Notes under the pieces: generated by a model
What the model was told of the DNA's origin: nothing
Database searches by the model: none
What the model saw: only the letters and a program-made list of their open reading frames with translations
DNA from: Agrostemma githago
Taxonomy: Eukaryota; Streptophyta; Magnoliopsida; Caryophyllales; Caryophyllaceae
Reading direction: 5' to 3'
Length of the DNA: 64,000 nucleotides
Assembly (NCBI GenBank): GCA_958450325.1
Contig: OY288250.1
Location: forward strand, 45,296,683-45,360,682
Program-made: the position numbers and the translations under genes
Shown here: positions 33,457-45,219 of the stretch, one piece after another
How the letters are laid out: the number at the start of each line of letters is the position of its first letter
Position numbering within the stretch: the first letter of the stretch is position 1

Positions 33457-35675
33457 GGGTCTCAACAATGTAAATAAACAGAGAGAAGTTAGATGTTTTT
33501 TACAGAATAAAGGTATAGGTCTCTTTGGCTTAGTAGAGACGAAAATTAAACAGAATAATGGTCCTCGTATAGCGAATAAAATGTTAGACGGGTGGTGTGT
33601 CACTACTAATGGTCATCTTCATCCGGGAGGAAGAGTGTGGGTTATTTGGCAGCCCTCTTTATTTGAGGTGCTTCCGGTGGCTTATCATTCTCAATTCATC
33701 CATTGTAAACTCCTGAATAAAGTTACTGGTGACAAGTTTTATTACATTGTCATTTATGCCTTTAATGATGGGGCGGATAGGAAGGAGCTTTGGGAGAAGC
33801 TAGAAAATATTGCTCTTCATATAGATGATCCTTGGGCTTTGAGTGGAGATTTCAATACTGTTATCTCTCCTGAGGAAAGATTAGGCGGTAGCACTACGAA
33901 GGAGGATATGGACGATTTTATTAATTGTCTAAATCGTTGTGCAAAGGTGGATATCAAAGCATCTGGAGCATGGTTTACCTGGTCTAATAAGCGGGAGCCA
34001 AGTTCTAGTAAATTTAGCAGATTGGACAGATTTGTGGTCAATGATGAATGGACGAGAGTCTTTCCTCATTTAGAGGCACATTTCTTCCCAGAAGGAGTGT
34101 TTGATCACACTCCTTGTATAGTCCAAAAGATGGGATGGGATGTTATAAGAAAACCTAGCTTCAAATATTTTAGAATGTAAGGGAAGGCTGGAAATTTTGT
34201 ACAGGTTGTTAGAAGCACTTGGGATAAGCATTTTGATGGCACTAAGATGTTCTCGGTTGTAAAGAGGCTCAAAGAATTGAAGAAAGGTCTTAAACAACTG
34301 AATCAGAACTCTTTTTCTGATGTGGAAAGAAGGGCTATGCAAAAGAAGCATGATCTGATTGCTGTCCAAGGAAAACTCCAACTCAATCCGACATCTGCTG
34401 ATTTAATCGAGCAAGAATGGATACTGAACAATGATGTAAAGTTCTATGTGCAGGATAGGGATAGCTTCTTGATGCAAAAAGCGAAAATACAATGGCTGGA
34501 GGAAGGGGATGCTAATACCCATTTCTTCCATCAAGCCATTAAGCAAAAGCTCATGACGAACAAAGTGACACAAATCAAGAATCAAGAGGGGACGCTTTGC
34601 TCTGAATGGAGTGACATTCAAGGAGCTTTTTTATCCTATTATAAAAAATTATTGGGTGAACAGACTTCTCTGCAGATCATTAAGCCTGAGATTATTGCTA
34701 CTGGTGCTGTATGCTCAAAGACACATCGACATATATTAATGCAGCCTGTTTTGATGGATGAGGTGAGAAGTGTCTTTTTCTCGATTCCTGATGACAAAGC
34801 TCCGGGTCCTGACGGGTACTCAAGCAGTTTTTTCAAAGACTCTTGGTCCGTTATTAGGAAGGATATTTCGGATGCTGTTATTGATTTATTCCCTACAAGA
34901 AAACTACTTCGCCAGATTAATGCTACTAACGTGGTCCTTATACCGAAATGTGAGAGGCCTGATTTGGTAACTCAGTTCCGACCTATTGCGTGCTGTAATA
35001 TGATCTACAAGGTGATTTCTAAAATCCTTTGTAATAGGCTTTCTCGTGTTCTCCCTGACATTATTCATGACTCTCAGAGCGCATTTGTGCAAGGCCGATC
35101 TATTCTCGAGAATGTTTTAATTTGCCAAGATTTGGTACATATGTACTCTCGGAAGCATGTTTCTCCTAGATGCTTATTTAAATTGGACCTGCAAAAGGCT
35201 TATGATACAGTTGAGTGGAGATTTGTGGAGGGAATGCTTATTGCATTAGAGTTCCCGGTTCATATTATTAACCTGATAATGCAATGCATTTCTACCCCGA
35301 GCTACAAGCTGATCCTCAATGGGTACTCCTTTGGTTATTTTCCTGGCAAGAGGGGGCTTCGGCAGGGAGACCCGATTTCTCCTTTACTCTTTACCATCTA
35401 CATGGACTACTTGAGTCGTATGATTGCTTATGCTACCAATAGATGGCCGTTCTCCTATCATCCTAAATGCAAACAGATTAAACTGACCCATCTAATGTTT
35501 GCAGATGATCTTCTCCTCTTTTGTAAAGGGGATGCAGCCTCGACTATGCTTCTTTTCAGAGCCTATTCTACTTTCTCTAAAACATCTGGACTTTGTATGA
35601 ATAAGGCTAAATCGGAAGGCTATTATAATGGAGTTCCTGATAGCTGAAATTAGACTTGTATAATGTGACAGGTAT
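33431..35675 (+). pseudogene. LINE ORF2, 5' part: endonuclease and reverse transcriptase
   Basis: Starts ATG 33431 (MIIGFWNVRGLNNVNKQREV). The apurinic-type endonuclease spans about residues 1-235, with Asn in FWNVRG, Glu in LVETK, Asp in SGDFN and the C-terminal FDHTP. An in-frame TAA lies at 34178-34180, and the same frame reopens to 35647. The RT domain (about 34780-35540) has KAPGPDGYS, FKLDLQKAYD, GLRQGDPISP and the catalytic FADD at about 35501. After a TGA at 35645-35647 the LINE continues to 35675, where element D is inserted. ORF2 nicks target DNA and primes reverse transcription. Confidence 0.92.
35671..35675. repeat. Left TSD of element D (GGTAT)
   Basis: GGTAT directly before TGTGGACATG; repeated at 51475-51479, where the LINE sequence resumes. 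Confidence 0.92.
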
Positions 35676-36742
35676 TGTGGACATGACGTAGGTCCACCCC
35701 GACGCGGCCACGCGCGGGTTTGGGTAGGCGAATGAACCTCCATATGAGAAGGATCGAATTGAAATTTAAGTCGAAATGGAGTCGCCACCGAATTTTATGG
35801 TTATTCGGAACCGTTCGAGCCCACTCTATATCGCCATGGTTCATACACAAAGTATGGCCCATTTCGGTTTGAGAGTTTATTGGGCTCGTCCCTTTGCATA
35901 TCGATATAGATGTCGACTTGGGCGGTTAATCGTATATTGAATGACTCTCGTTGCCAATGGATTCGGACATCCGGAAACCACGGTTCTGAGTAAGGGGTGA
36001 GGGTACGTGTTGGGAAGCCCACTAAGGACACCCAACCCCGCCCGCTCTTAGCGGCCTCTACTAGGACATCGTTTGACTTTTTAATATGCGCGTTAGTAAT
36101 TCGGTGAAATGTTATGCAAACAGCGTTTTAGCTAAGCATGCGAATTAAATGTGAGCTACGTCAATTTAATGCATCAATTTATTGTCGAAGTGATTTAGCA
36201 TGCGAGGGTTCATTTAAAAGCGGTAAAACGCAAATAAATAAAGCAAAGCAAAAATAAATCGATTACAAGTTACACGGGCGGAATACAACCCGGAATTCAC
36301 AATACGGCGTACAATAGAATAATTGAAATATACAATTGAAATAACGAGCAATAATTATAAACGGACCCGTGTATAAACTAGACCGTGAATTTGTGTAAAC
36401 GGACGAACTTTAATTAATTACGCATTATATTGCGTAGTAATCAAAGGATGGAGGTTCGAGACCTAGACGTGGTGCTAGCCCGATCTCGAACCTCGATGCC
36501 TTGTCCCGATTTATCACTTCGAGAAATTGAGTCTAAATTAATTTTACATCGGATACGACTAAAGAGTCGTCGATATAAAATTAATAATGTGAGACCGTCG
36601 ATCAAAATCGTTTATGTGTCGTGATGTGCATGAATTTTGGAAAAGCTACGTGATTGACTTTACACGTGTTGACTAAGTCGCTTTTAAAAAGGCGAGGCTC
36701 GAATGATATAAAAAAGCTCTCGGTTTTCTGGGCTACAAGACC

Positions 36743-36850
36743 CACTCGATCGAGTCATGGCCTGACTCGGTCGAGTGTGTCCTTAGACGTAGCTACTGCC
36801 CGTTTTTATGGGTGCTACTCGATCGAGTAGCAGGTGTACTCGGTCGAGTG
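36743..36850. repeat. ACTCGATCGAGT palindromes, cluster 1 of D 3' LTR
   Basis: Four copies of ACTCG(A/G)TCGAGT (two of them preceded by C or T and followed by the matching G or A). The same cluster is at 49943-50050 in the 5' LTR. Confidence 0.9.
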
Positions 36851-37726
36851 GCACCTGTACGAGTTGTGACTCGTTTGTTTTAATGTGTTTTAAATCGATG
36901 ATTGGCCGAGTCAAATAAAAATATTGACGGATTTAAATTTAACTCGGTTTGTCGGTATTATAATCATGTCTTATATGATTATAACACCGTTATCGGAATT
37001 TTGTAGAAAAGGTTATTGTTTGATAAAAATTTAATTAGTGACGGAATTGCGCCCCTCTACGTCACGACGTCGATATTAATCCTCACGGATTGTGTGACGT
37101 CGGTTTTCGTGTCAACGGGTTCCGTACTAATTGGAAATGGGATTGAATGCGTTCAACTATGACTTTTGGTTGATTATCATAGTTCAACGCATTCGAAACC
37201 GAATTTTCATACTAGAATGTATTTACGCGATATTATGACGATAATGGTGATAAAGAAAATATGATACAAAAATAAAGACGCGAAAGTACGACGATATTAA
37301 TGCTAGTGTCACTACTATGATTACGATTATAAATACGATACGAAAATATGATAAATAAAACGAAAATGAGATTAGAAGAAAAGAGATCGAGATGGGGTTT
37401 AGGACACCCTCAACATACATGCTTAGTAAGGACCTCGGAAATGGACTCGTAATAGCGGCACGGGCTTGGGAGTATCGAGGATGTATGCGAGTTATGGTGT
37501 GTATATGTGTGTGTATGCTTCGCCGGTTCTCCGAGGGACGAGGGCTCGGGTTTTGTGTGTCTTGCCTAGGGTCGCTAGGGTCGTAGTGTTGTGTAGTCGT
37601 AAAAGAGGTGAAGGTGTAGGTGAAGGATGCATGCTCCAAGCTTCAAAGTTGTGATGGATGAATGTTGTTGAAGTGTGTGTTGTGCATGGGGTCATGGGTT
37701 ATTTATAGGGAGCCCCGACCCCGGGT

Positions 37727-37836
37727 CACTCGACCGAGTGGCGCGGGTGCACTCGGTCGAGTGCCCTCGTGAATGAACCTGGACGGGTTCAATGAGGCTC
37801 CACTCGATCGAGTGGTCAATCCACTCGACCGAGTGG
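37727..37836. repeat. CACTCGACCGAGTG palindromes, cluster 2 of D 3' LTR
   Basis: Four copies (CACTCGACCGAGTG, CACTCGGTCGAGTG, CCACTCGATCGAGTGG, CCACTCGACCGAGTGG), 20-130 bp upstream of the minus-strand TATA box. The same cluster is at 50927-51036. Confidence 0.92.
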
Positions 37837-38274
37837 ATCAATCAAGCCGCAAAATTTAAGGCTTGATTAGCCTTAATTTGATTGTGATTGATTTTAATTG
37901 ATTGTGATTAATTTTGGCTGATTTTTGGATGAGCTTGGTTGATTTTCGAACCTGGTGCATGTTTCGAGGATGCATCCGGTCGTTTTTGTGTGTCGGGTTT
38001 GTCTTGACCGGGTTTTGACCCGGTCGCTAAAAGACGGGAATTATCTTTGGTGCCGGTTTTGGCCCAAATTAGTCTTGTTTGACTCGGAACGACCCACTGG
38101 GCCTGAATTTAAGGTCTGTTTTGTAAGATTTTTACTCCACTAAAAGTCCATGTCGGATATTATTGATTCCGAGCCCAAGTCCGAGTATACTAAGTCATGT
38201 TTGCGTCCGATCATCATCGGGTGTTTTTTGGAAACTGCTATAGACACCTGGCGGTCAAATTTTGGGTGTCTACA

Positions 38275-38290
38275 GAGCCCCCACTCTGAC
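38275..38290 (-). promoter_or_regulatory. Polypurine tract of element D
   Basis: Minus strand GTCAGAGTGGGGGCTC directly before the LTR start TGTAGACACCC. Confidence 0.85.
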
Positions 38291-38799
38291 TGAGGCTTGG
38301 ACAAGGCGAAAGTCAGAGTAGCTACCAAGTCAATTAAGACCTGGTAGACTTCCGTTCGGGTCGTTTATAGTCCGTTAGACTTGCGTGAAGGGCTCGCCAG
38401 CCATAAGTCAGAAATCATACCTGAGCTGCTGATGATAGTGTCTCCGTGGGGAATCGAACTTGTCGTGTAAGTCCTGGGTGCGCCTACATGTGGGCTCATC
38501 CCGTATCATTCCGGGGAAAATGCCGCCTTGGGCTTCCGCTGGGGAGATTTAGAGGGTTGCATGTCCCTGTTTGAGTCGCACCTGTATAAGCCACATAGAA
38601 TGTATGCAACACGTAGGTAGTAAAATGACTCGTGCTGGGGAAAGAAATTTTGAAATTTTTGAAATTTTTGCGAATTTTCGACATATTGCTCGGGATGACT
38701 AAATTCCTGTGTCTGAAGAATCATGGGTTGGGCCTGTATGTCTAGGCCCGCTTGGGCCAAAGAGGCACAGCTGCAGGAGATGCTCCAGGGTTTTGGTGT
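38291..38799 (+). other. 3' internal region of D and upstream region of the antisense gene
   Basis: No gene. The first 150 bp are conserved with element B (2612-2780). It includes GGGCTCGCCAGCC, GGGGAATCGAACTTG and inverted motifs GCCCGCTTGGGC and CAGCTGCAG near 38750-38775, upstream of the TATA box at 38800. Unlike B, it has no tandem-repeat array. Confidence 0.6.
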
Positions 38800-38807
38800 T
38801 ATAAATA
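38800..38807 (+). promoter_or_regulatory. TATA box of the antisense PMD gene of D
   Basis: TATAAATA in GGTGTTATAAATACATCACC, 97 bp before the ATG at 38904, followed by a CT-rich leader (CTTCTTTTGTCACAATACTC). A normal spacing for a plant promoter, on the strand opposite to gag-pol. Confidence 0.65.
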
Positions 38808-38903
38808 CATCACCCTGGTTCTCTTCTTTTGTCACAATACTCAAACTCCTCAAAAAAAATCCTTTCCTTAAGAAAACAATTCTTATTTCTCAAGAGATTT
38901 GTC

Positions 38904-40699
38904 ATGGGTATCGACCGTTTGATCAACATGCTGCAAGATTGGGCACACCGTTTTAAGGATGCGAGCAAGGTAGCTCTGAGGCAGTCTGGTATATCCCAAC
39001 TGTTCACGTTTCGTCAGTTGCACGTGGACCGTCATTTCCTTGATGCCTGTCTGACCTTCTGGGATGACACCTACCACGTCTTTGCCTTCCCCCGGGGCGA
39101 AATTTGTCCTCTTCCTGAGGAAATCGCTGCCATAGGAGGGTGGAACCCATCACTCCGCCCTGCCGTTCCTTTCGCAGTTCGAGACCCTAAGAGGAAGCTG
39201 AGGGAGTTTTTGGGTCTCTCCCATGCTGAAGTATCCCGCATGGCTGATGGGGATACTATTTCTCTGCTTGCTTTAGCCGAGAAGTTCATGAACCCGTATG
39301 ACATCCGGGTTACGCCCATTCATAGTCGTAGAGCGTTCGCCTTCTGCATGCTGCATGTGTATGCCTTTGAAGGCCATATGGACCTGCTGTCTTGCATGGG
39401 GAGTGTTCGTCTTCTCGTCGTCGCTGATCTCATGGAGGCGGAGTGCAGCCCCGCGTCGTTAATCACGGGGGAAATTATTCAAGGTTTGGACAACCGGAAG
39501 AGGGATGAGTCAGCCCGTTTCACGGGTAGTACCCGTCTGCTGCAGGTATATCGCTTTTTTTTTTTTTTTTTTTTTCCGCAATATACTGCTACAGGGAGGG
39601 CACTCGACCGAGTCGTCCTGGCACTCGATCGAGTGCTCTCGTAGAGGAGCATTCTGCCACGTTTTAGGGGTGTCACTCGATCGAGTGACCCCGGCACTCG
39701 ATCGAGCGCTCTTATGCGAACGCCTGATTTGCCTGGAATTTCATAAGCGTTACCTTTTCTTTTCAGCTCTGGCTATTTGAAAGGCTGTCCAAGATTGATC
39801 CTCCCCCCAACCCGAGTGAATATTGGTTCAACCAGGTGATGTCGAGGAGACGGCCTACCGATTCATCTTGCCTCGTTACTCAGAAATATTGGGAGGAAGA
39901 ACTAACGTTCCATCGTGGTCCGTTGATACGATGGGTGGTAACGTGGTGGCCTATTTACTCCTGGACGGGTTTGGCACCTGATGACAAGGCGCGCTACCAG
40001 GTGATTCTGTCCTTTAGCCAGACTGTTCATCTGTATCCTGACCGTATACTTAGGCAGTATGGGTGGACTCAGCGCATCCCGGAGCACGAGGCTGTTGTGA
40101 GGGAGCCGACCCAGCTGACTGACATTTTGTGCGACACCTGGATCCAGAGGTGGTACACTCGAAACACTTGGACAGTTCCCAAGCCGCTTCACTCTGCCTG
40201 GGTGTCTTATTCTTATGAAAGGTGGACTAAAGCCGAGACTGCCGAAGCTCGTGCTGCCCTGAAGGTTGACGAGGCCTTCGACCTGCTCAGGCGAGAAGAG
40301 GTTAAAGACAACCGGGATTTCTTTGCTGAAGGGGAAACTCAAGCTCCTGTAGCCTGTCTGCGGCCAAGACAGAGAAGAAGAACTAGGACTCGAGCTAGGG
40401 GGTCCAATGCTAGAGGTGTTCAGGGGGAGGTGAGCCCCCAGACCGATTTGGAGAGGAGACTAGGGCCGAGACTTTCAGCCCAGGACCGACTTGGTCCTAA
40501 AGATAGGTTGCCGGAGCATGTACGGGCTCGACTTGGGCCCGTGACTATAGCTGAAGATCCTCTGTCGAAGAAGAGGACTCGGGTTAAGGAAGTTCCCGTT
40601 TTCATTCGGGAACGTCCGCCCCCGCCGCCGCCCCGACGTCCGCGGGCTCCTCAAGACCCGAAAGACAAAGGCAAGGGCAAGATGCCCGGATATGACTAG
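38904..40699 (+). CDS. Antisense plant-mobile-domain gene of element D, two exons
   Basis: Exon 1 38904-39545 (MGIDRLINMLQDWAHRFKDA… ending …STRLLQ), intron 39546-39766 (GTATAT…TTTTCAG), exon 2 39767-40699 (LWLFERLSKIDPPPNPSEYW…), stop TAG: 524 residues, no interruption. ATG 38904 is preferred to a TTG further up. Residues about 35-215 are a PMD (FTFRQLHVDRHFLDACLTFW, FAFPRGEICPLPEEIAAIGG); exon 2 continues it (VTWWPIYSWTGLAP, ILRQYGWTQRIP). The C-terminus is Arg/Pro-rich with a PPPPPRRPRAP stretch and KDKGKGK. PMD proteins are linked to silencing in plants; a role in protecting the element is inference. Antisense extra ORFs are known in Tat elements. The intron holds the element's palindromes. 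Confidence 0.8.
39601..39709. repeat. Palindrome cluster in the intron of the D antisense gene
   Basis: CACTCGACCGAGT, GCACTCGATCGAGTGC, TCACTCGATCGAGTGA and GCACTCGATCGAGCGC: the LTR palindrome type of the same element, again as two pairs. Confidence 0.92.
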
Positions 40700-41096
40700 T
40701 CTCTCTTTTATTATTATTTGAAATATTATTACTATTTTTGTAGTGTGTTTGTTTTTTTTGTGGCTTTTTCGTGGTTTTTTTTTTTTTGTAATTTTGAATT
40801 ACCGAGTTTATCGGTGTTTTTTTTTGGAATAATAAAAATATTATTTGTGAAATCGTTTCTGTCTTTTTTCGTTATTGCAGTGGTTGTGCCCTTTTGAGGG
40901 GCTGCCTACGTATCCACAGTTAGTGGAATCAAACCAAACGTAGTTCGGGGGTAGATTTTTTTGCAATTTTGAAATACACCAAGACTATGAGTTCAAGATG
41001 TGTGACAGTAGGATAAATAATCCTAACTTACTGACTTGCTTTATAAACTTTGAAAAAGCGTTTAAATAAATTTTGCGAATGACATTGAGATAAGGT
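40700..41096. other. Spacer between convergent antisense gene and pol of D
   Basis: 397 bp between the TAG of the antisense gene and the pol stop (the two genes converge). It contains T runs and AATAAA at 40831-40836, a likely poly(A) signal for the antisense transcript, then GAGGGGCTGCCTACGTATCC, a common plant repeat-type sequence. Confidence 0.6.
40831..40836 (+). terminator. Candidate poly(A) signal of the antisense PMD gene
   Basis: AATAAA, 132 bp after the stop codon, preceded by T-rich sequence as in plant 3' ends. Confidence 0.5.
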
Positions 41097-44000
41097 TTAG
41101 GGGTAGTAGCGTTTCAGCTGGTCTAGGTTGGTCGGGTTGACAAATTCATTTCCGTCCAGATCCGTCAGCATTACTGCTCCTCCTGATAGAACCTTCTTGA
41201 CTAAGTATGGCCCAGCCCAATTGGGTTTGAATTTTCCCCTTGGGTCAACCGGTAGTAAGGCACGAACCGACTTTAGGACCAAATCGCCTTCTTTGATGTT
41301 CCTGGGCCTAACTCTTTTGTTAAAGGCCCGTTTGATTCTCTTTTGGTATATTTGGATGTTATTGAGAGCCCGGGACCGCCGTTCGTCTAAAAGAACCAAC
41401 GAGTCATATCGAGCTTGAATCCAATCTGCTTCGGGTACCTGGCTTTCTAGCAGGATCCGGAGGGAAGGTACTTCTAATTCGATTGGTTGGACCGCCTCCA
41501 TCCCATATGTCAAATAATATGGGGTTGCCCCGGTCGCAGTTCGGATCGATGTCCGGTACCCCCATAGGGCAAAGGGTATTTTGTCGGGCCAATCCCGATA
41601 ATTATCAGCCATCTTTTTGAGTATGGTGACAATTGTTTTATTAGCAGCTTCTACCGCTCCATTTGTTTGGGGACGGTAAGGCGAGGACGTGTGCCTCTGG
41701 ATTTTGTATTTTGCTAGCAAAGTAGCGGTTTCTGCTTGGAAGTGGGTCCCGTGATCACTGATAAACTCATGGGGATCCCGTACCGGCATATGATTTTATT
41801 CTGGATAAATTTGGCCACGTGCTTGGCGTTCAAGACACGGTATGATTCAGCTTCGACCCATTTGGTGAAATAGTCGATCGCCACCAAAATAAAACAGTGG
41901 CCTCCCGTTCCGGAAGGATTCACCTTTCCAATTATGTCAATCCCCCATGTCGAAAATGGCCATGGTGATGTCATGGTGTATAGTAGGGATGATGGCATGT
42001 GTTGAACATTACCGAAAATTTGACAATTATGGCAGTGTTTGACATATGATTGACAGTCGGCCTCCATACTGTTCCAGTAGTATCCGAGCCTCATGATTTT
42101 TCGGGCTAGCATATGGGCGTTCATATGCGGACCATTTTCGCCATCGTGTACTTCGGCCATCACTTTTTCGGCCTGCATCTTGTCGATACATAGGAGTAAA
42201 GCCCCCTGTGCCGTCTTTTTGTATAACTGACCGTCGTCCGTACGTATGAATTGGGTGGCCAGTCTTCGTAGGGCTTTCTTGGCCCGGTTTTCAGTTCCCG
42301 GGGGATATTCTCCCGTAGCCAAGTAATTTAGAACGGCCTGATACCAAGGTTCTGGATCGGTGATCTCGATATCTTGAATGGCGTTGACATACGCCGGCTC
42401 GGACCGTCTTTCGACACAGATTTGCATACTGGGCATATGTTCCGGGATGTTTAGTAAGGACGCTAATTTGGAAAGTGCATCCGCGAACTGGTTTTCTTCA
42501 CGTGGGAGGTAGATATATTCTACTTTTTGGAATTGCTTCTCTAGAACCCTTACTCGTGCTTGGTAAGCCACGAGATTGGCATTCCGAGTTTTCCATTTTT
42601 GAAGAGCTTGATTGATGACTAAGGATGAGTCCCCGTGAACCCGGAGACTCGTAATGCCCAAATCAGTAGCTGCTTGTAACCCGTGGATGCATGCTTCATA
42701 TTCGGCCGCATTGTTGGTTACATCAAAGTCTAATTTGATGGACAACGGTGTGTGTTCCCCTTGGGGTGAGATTAGGAGAATTCCTACCCCAAAGCCTCGA
42801 AAATTGGATGCTCCGTCAAAATACAAGTCCCATGTTTCGGTGTCAGTATGGAATATGTCTTCATCAGGAAAGGCCCAAGTATCGGTATAGCCCTCTTCAG
42901 ATATCGGACTATCAGCGAGGAACTCGGCTACTACCCGGCCTTTGATAGCTTTGAGCGGAACGAATTTGAGGTCAAACTCAGCTAGCATTAGAGTCCATCT
43001 GGACATTCTACCGTTGAGAATGGGCTTTTCGAACAAATATTTGATCGGGTCCATTTTGGACAAGACATGTACCTCGTGACTGAGCATGTAGTGTCTGAGC
43101 TTTTTAGTGGCCCAAACTAGAGCTAGGCATGTTTTCTCGAGCATTGTGTACTTGCACTCGTATTCTAGGAACTTTTTACTGATGTAGTAAATAGCCCGCT
43201 CTTCTGAATCGACTGTCTGGGCCAGCATAGCCCCCATGGCTGTCTCAGTCGTTGTTAGGTATAACGATAGAGGCAAACCGGGTTGAGGTGGCATTAGTAC
43301 CGGCGGAGCAGACAGGATTTCCCTGATTTTGTCGAAGGCCGCTTGACATTTATCGTCCCATAGCACCCGTTCTCCTATCTTCAGTTTCTTGAAAATGGGC
43401 TCACACACCATGGTTAGCTTTGAAATAAAACGGCTGATGTATTGGACTTTTCCGAGAAACCCCCTTATTTCTTTTTCGGTCTTAGGCGGTTGCATCTCAG
43501 TGATGGCTTTGATTTTAGCTGGGTCGACCTCGATGCCGCGTTGGCTAACGATATGGCCCAGTAGTTTGCCTGAGGTTACCCCGAAGCTACATTTTTTAGG
43601 GTTTAACCTCATATTGTACTTACGCAAACGGGTGAAGAATTTTCTTAGGGCAGCGACATGCCCATCTCGGTTTTTAGACTTGACGATCATGTCATCGACA
43701 TAAACCTCCACTTCCCTATGCATCATGTCGTGTAATAAGGTCGTGGCCGTTCGTTGATAAGTGGCCCCGGCGTTAATGAGCCCAAATGGCATAACGGTAT
43801 AGCAACAGGTACCCCACGGTGTGGTGAAAGTGGTTTTACCCATGTCTTCTTCTGCCATTTTGATTTGGTTGTATCCGGCATACCCATCCATAAATGATAA
43901 AAGGGCGTGATCTGCTGTATTGTCCACCAATATGTCGATGTGGGGCAACGGAAAATCATCTTTTGGGCTGGCCTTGTTAAGGTCCCGGAAATCTACACAT

Positions 44001-44563
44001 ACCCGAACCTTGCCGTCCTTCTTGGGTACCGGCACGATGTTCGCAACCCAGTCTGGATATTCAGACACTTGTATAAAGCCTGCTTTGAATTGTTTGTCTA
44101 CTTCTTCCTTGACTTTGAGAGACCACTCGGGCTTCATTCTCCGAAGCTTCTGTTTTACCGGCTTACACCCATCTTTGATGGGTATACGGTGTTCGGCTAT
44201 TTCTCGGTCTATACCCGGCATGTCCTTGTAGGACCATGCAAAGACATCCTTGAATTCTTGGAGGAGGCTTGTGAGTTGTTGTCTCTCCTCGGGATCTAAG
44301 GATAACCCTATTTTAAGCATCTGGGGCTCTAAGGTTGTTCCCACATTGATAGACTCAGTTTCTTCGATTACCGGGTCTCGGGATTCCCTCTGCTCTAACT
44401 GCTCGATCAGATATGGGGGTAGAGACACCTGTTCATCGGGTTTCTCAATGTCATTGCAAAAAGTATTTTTGAAAGTATTTTGAAAATAAGCCAAGTCATA
44501 AGTGGAACGGTTTTCGTTATTATTGATAGAGAATTTGGAAAACAGCTCAAAGAGAGCGGCCAC
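41097..44563 (-). pseudogene. pol: pol of element D: RT, RNase H, archaeal RNase H, integrase
   Basis: From 44563 down to 41714 one frame (949 codons): RT with VRVCVDFRDLNKASPKDDFP and catalytic YVDD (near residue 288), RNase H1 (about 420-540), a second archaeal-type RNase H (WDLYFDGASNFRGFG … NNAAEYEA … HGDSSLV … FADALSKL, about 590-720), and the integrase zinc finger (HMLARK…CHNCQIFG) plus first catalytic Asp (STWGIDIIG). A one-base loss in a C run at about 41771-41774 shifts the frame. The rest runs to 41097 with ISDHGTHF and the catalytic Glu in NGAVEAANK, then a GKFKPNWAGPYLVKK tail. It replicates and integrates the element. Broken only by single-base changes despite its youth. Confidence 0.94.
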
Positions 44564-45219
44564 TGATCATTGGTCAGAGGCGGGATTGGGAGTGCTCTCG
44601 GGACAGACCCCGAGGCTCCGGTGGCAGTGACTACAGGGAGAGGGGTTACAGTTTGGACTCTAGCATCAGACCCCTTAGACTCGAATACAGACTCGGACTC
44701 AGACTCTGACTCGGACTCAGACTCGGAATCGGTGTCTGGCACGTCTCCTTCCCCGGTGGTCAGCTTGTAGACTCGGCCTTGACCGTCGGTCCACTTGACG
44801 GTCTTCTTCCAGCTTCTTTTCCCGGTATCAGCACCGACTTCCGAGATCAGCTTCGAAGGGTCGAACTTGTTGCTTCGAAGGATCAGGTTCACCAAGTCTT
44901 TTTTGGGGTTCGGGACAGCTTTGTCCTCCCCGAATAGGAGTCCCAGCACGGGCTCGGCATTGTCAGTACCCTCTTTGGATTCAGCTTGGAGGAGGGCAAA
45001 TATGTCATCTGGAATGTAGTTGCATTCCCGAGCTAGTGCAGCCTCGGGATGCGTGATGGTGGGTTGATATAGGCCAACTTGAATAGCCCCAAATACGGGT
45101 GTGACGAAGTAATCACTCAGTCTTGGGCTATAAGGGCCCAAGTAGGTACCCTTGATGATATTGCAGGCCTTCTTAATTCCTGCTCGGACCACATTTCCTG
45201 GGGTTATAGCATATCCCAA
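44407..45219 (-). pseudogene. Spacer frame of D between protease and RT, with Ser-Glu run
   Basis: About 215 codons from 45219 (GYAITPGNVVRAGIKKACNI) link protease to RT in a frame different from both. By homology of layout they should be part of one polyprotein; one-base shifts lie near 45270-45310 and at about 44565. A run of alternating Ser and Glu (DTDSESESESESESESE, plus strand 44690-44737) is low-complexity and acidic. Function unknown. Confidence 0.6.

Larger units (their letters stand above)
35676..38274 (-). repeat. 3' LTR of element D
   Basis: 2599 bp. On the minus strand it starts TGTAGACACCC and ends CATGTCCACA. It carries two palindrome clusters (36743-36850 and 37727-37836) and TATAAATA at 37700-37707. 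A reading frame of about 138 codons inside it (37223-37639, minus) is LTR sequence, not a gene. Confidence 0.95.

Noticed and set aside
37223..37639. A 138-codon frame on the minus strand, also at 50423-50839
   Set aside because: It is inside both LTRs of D and is low-complexity; no homology recognised.
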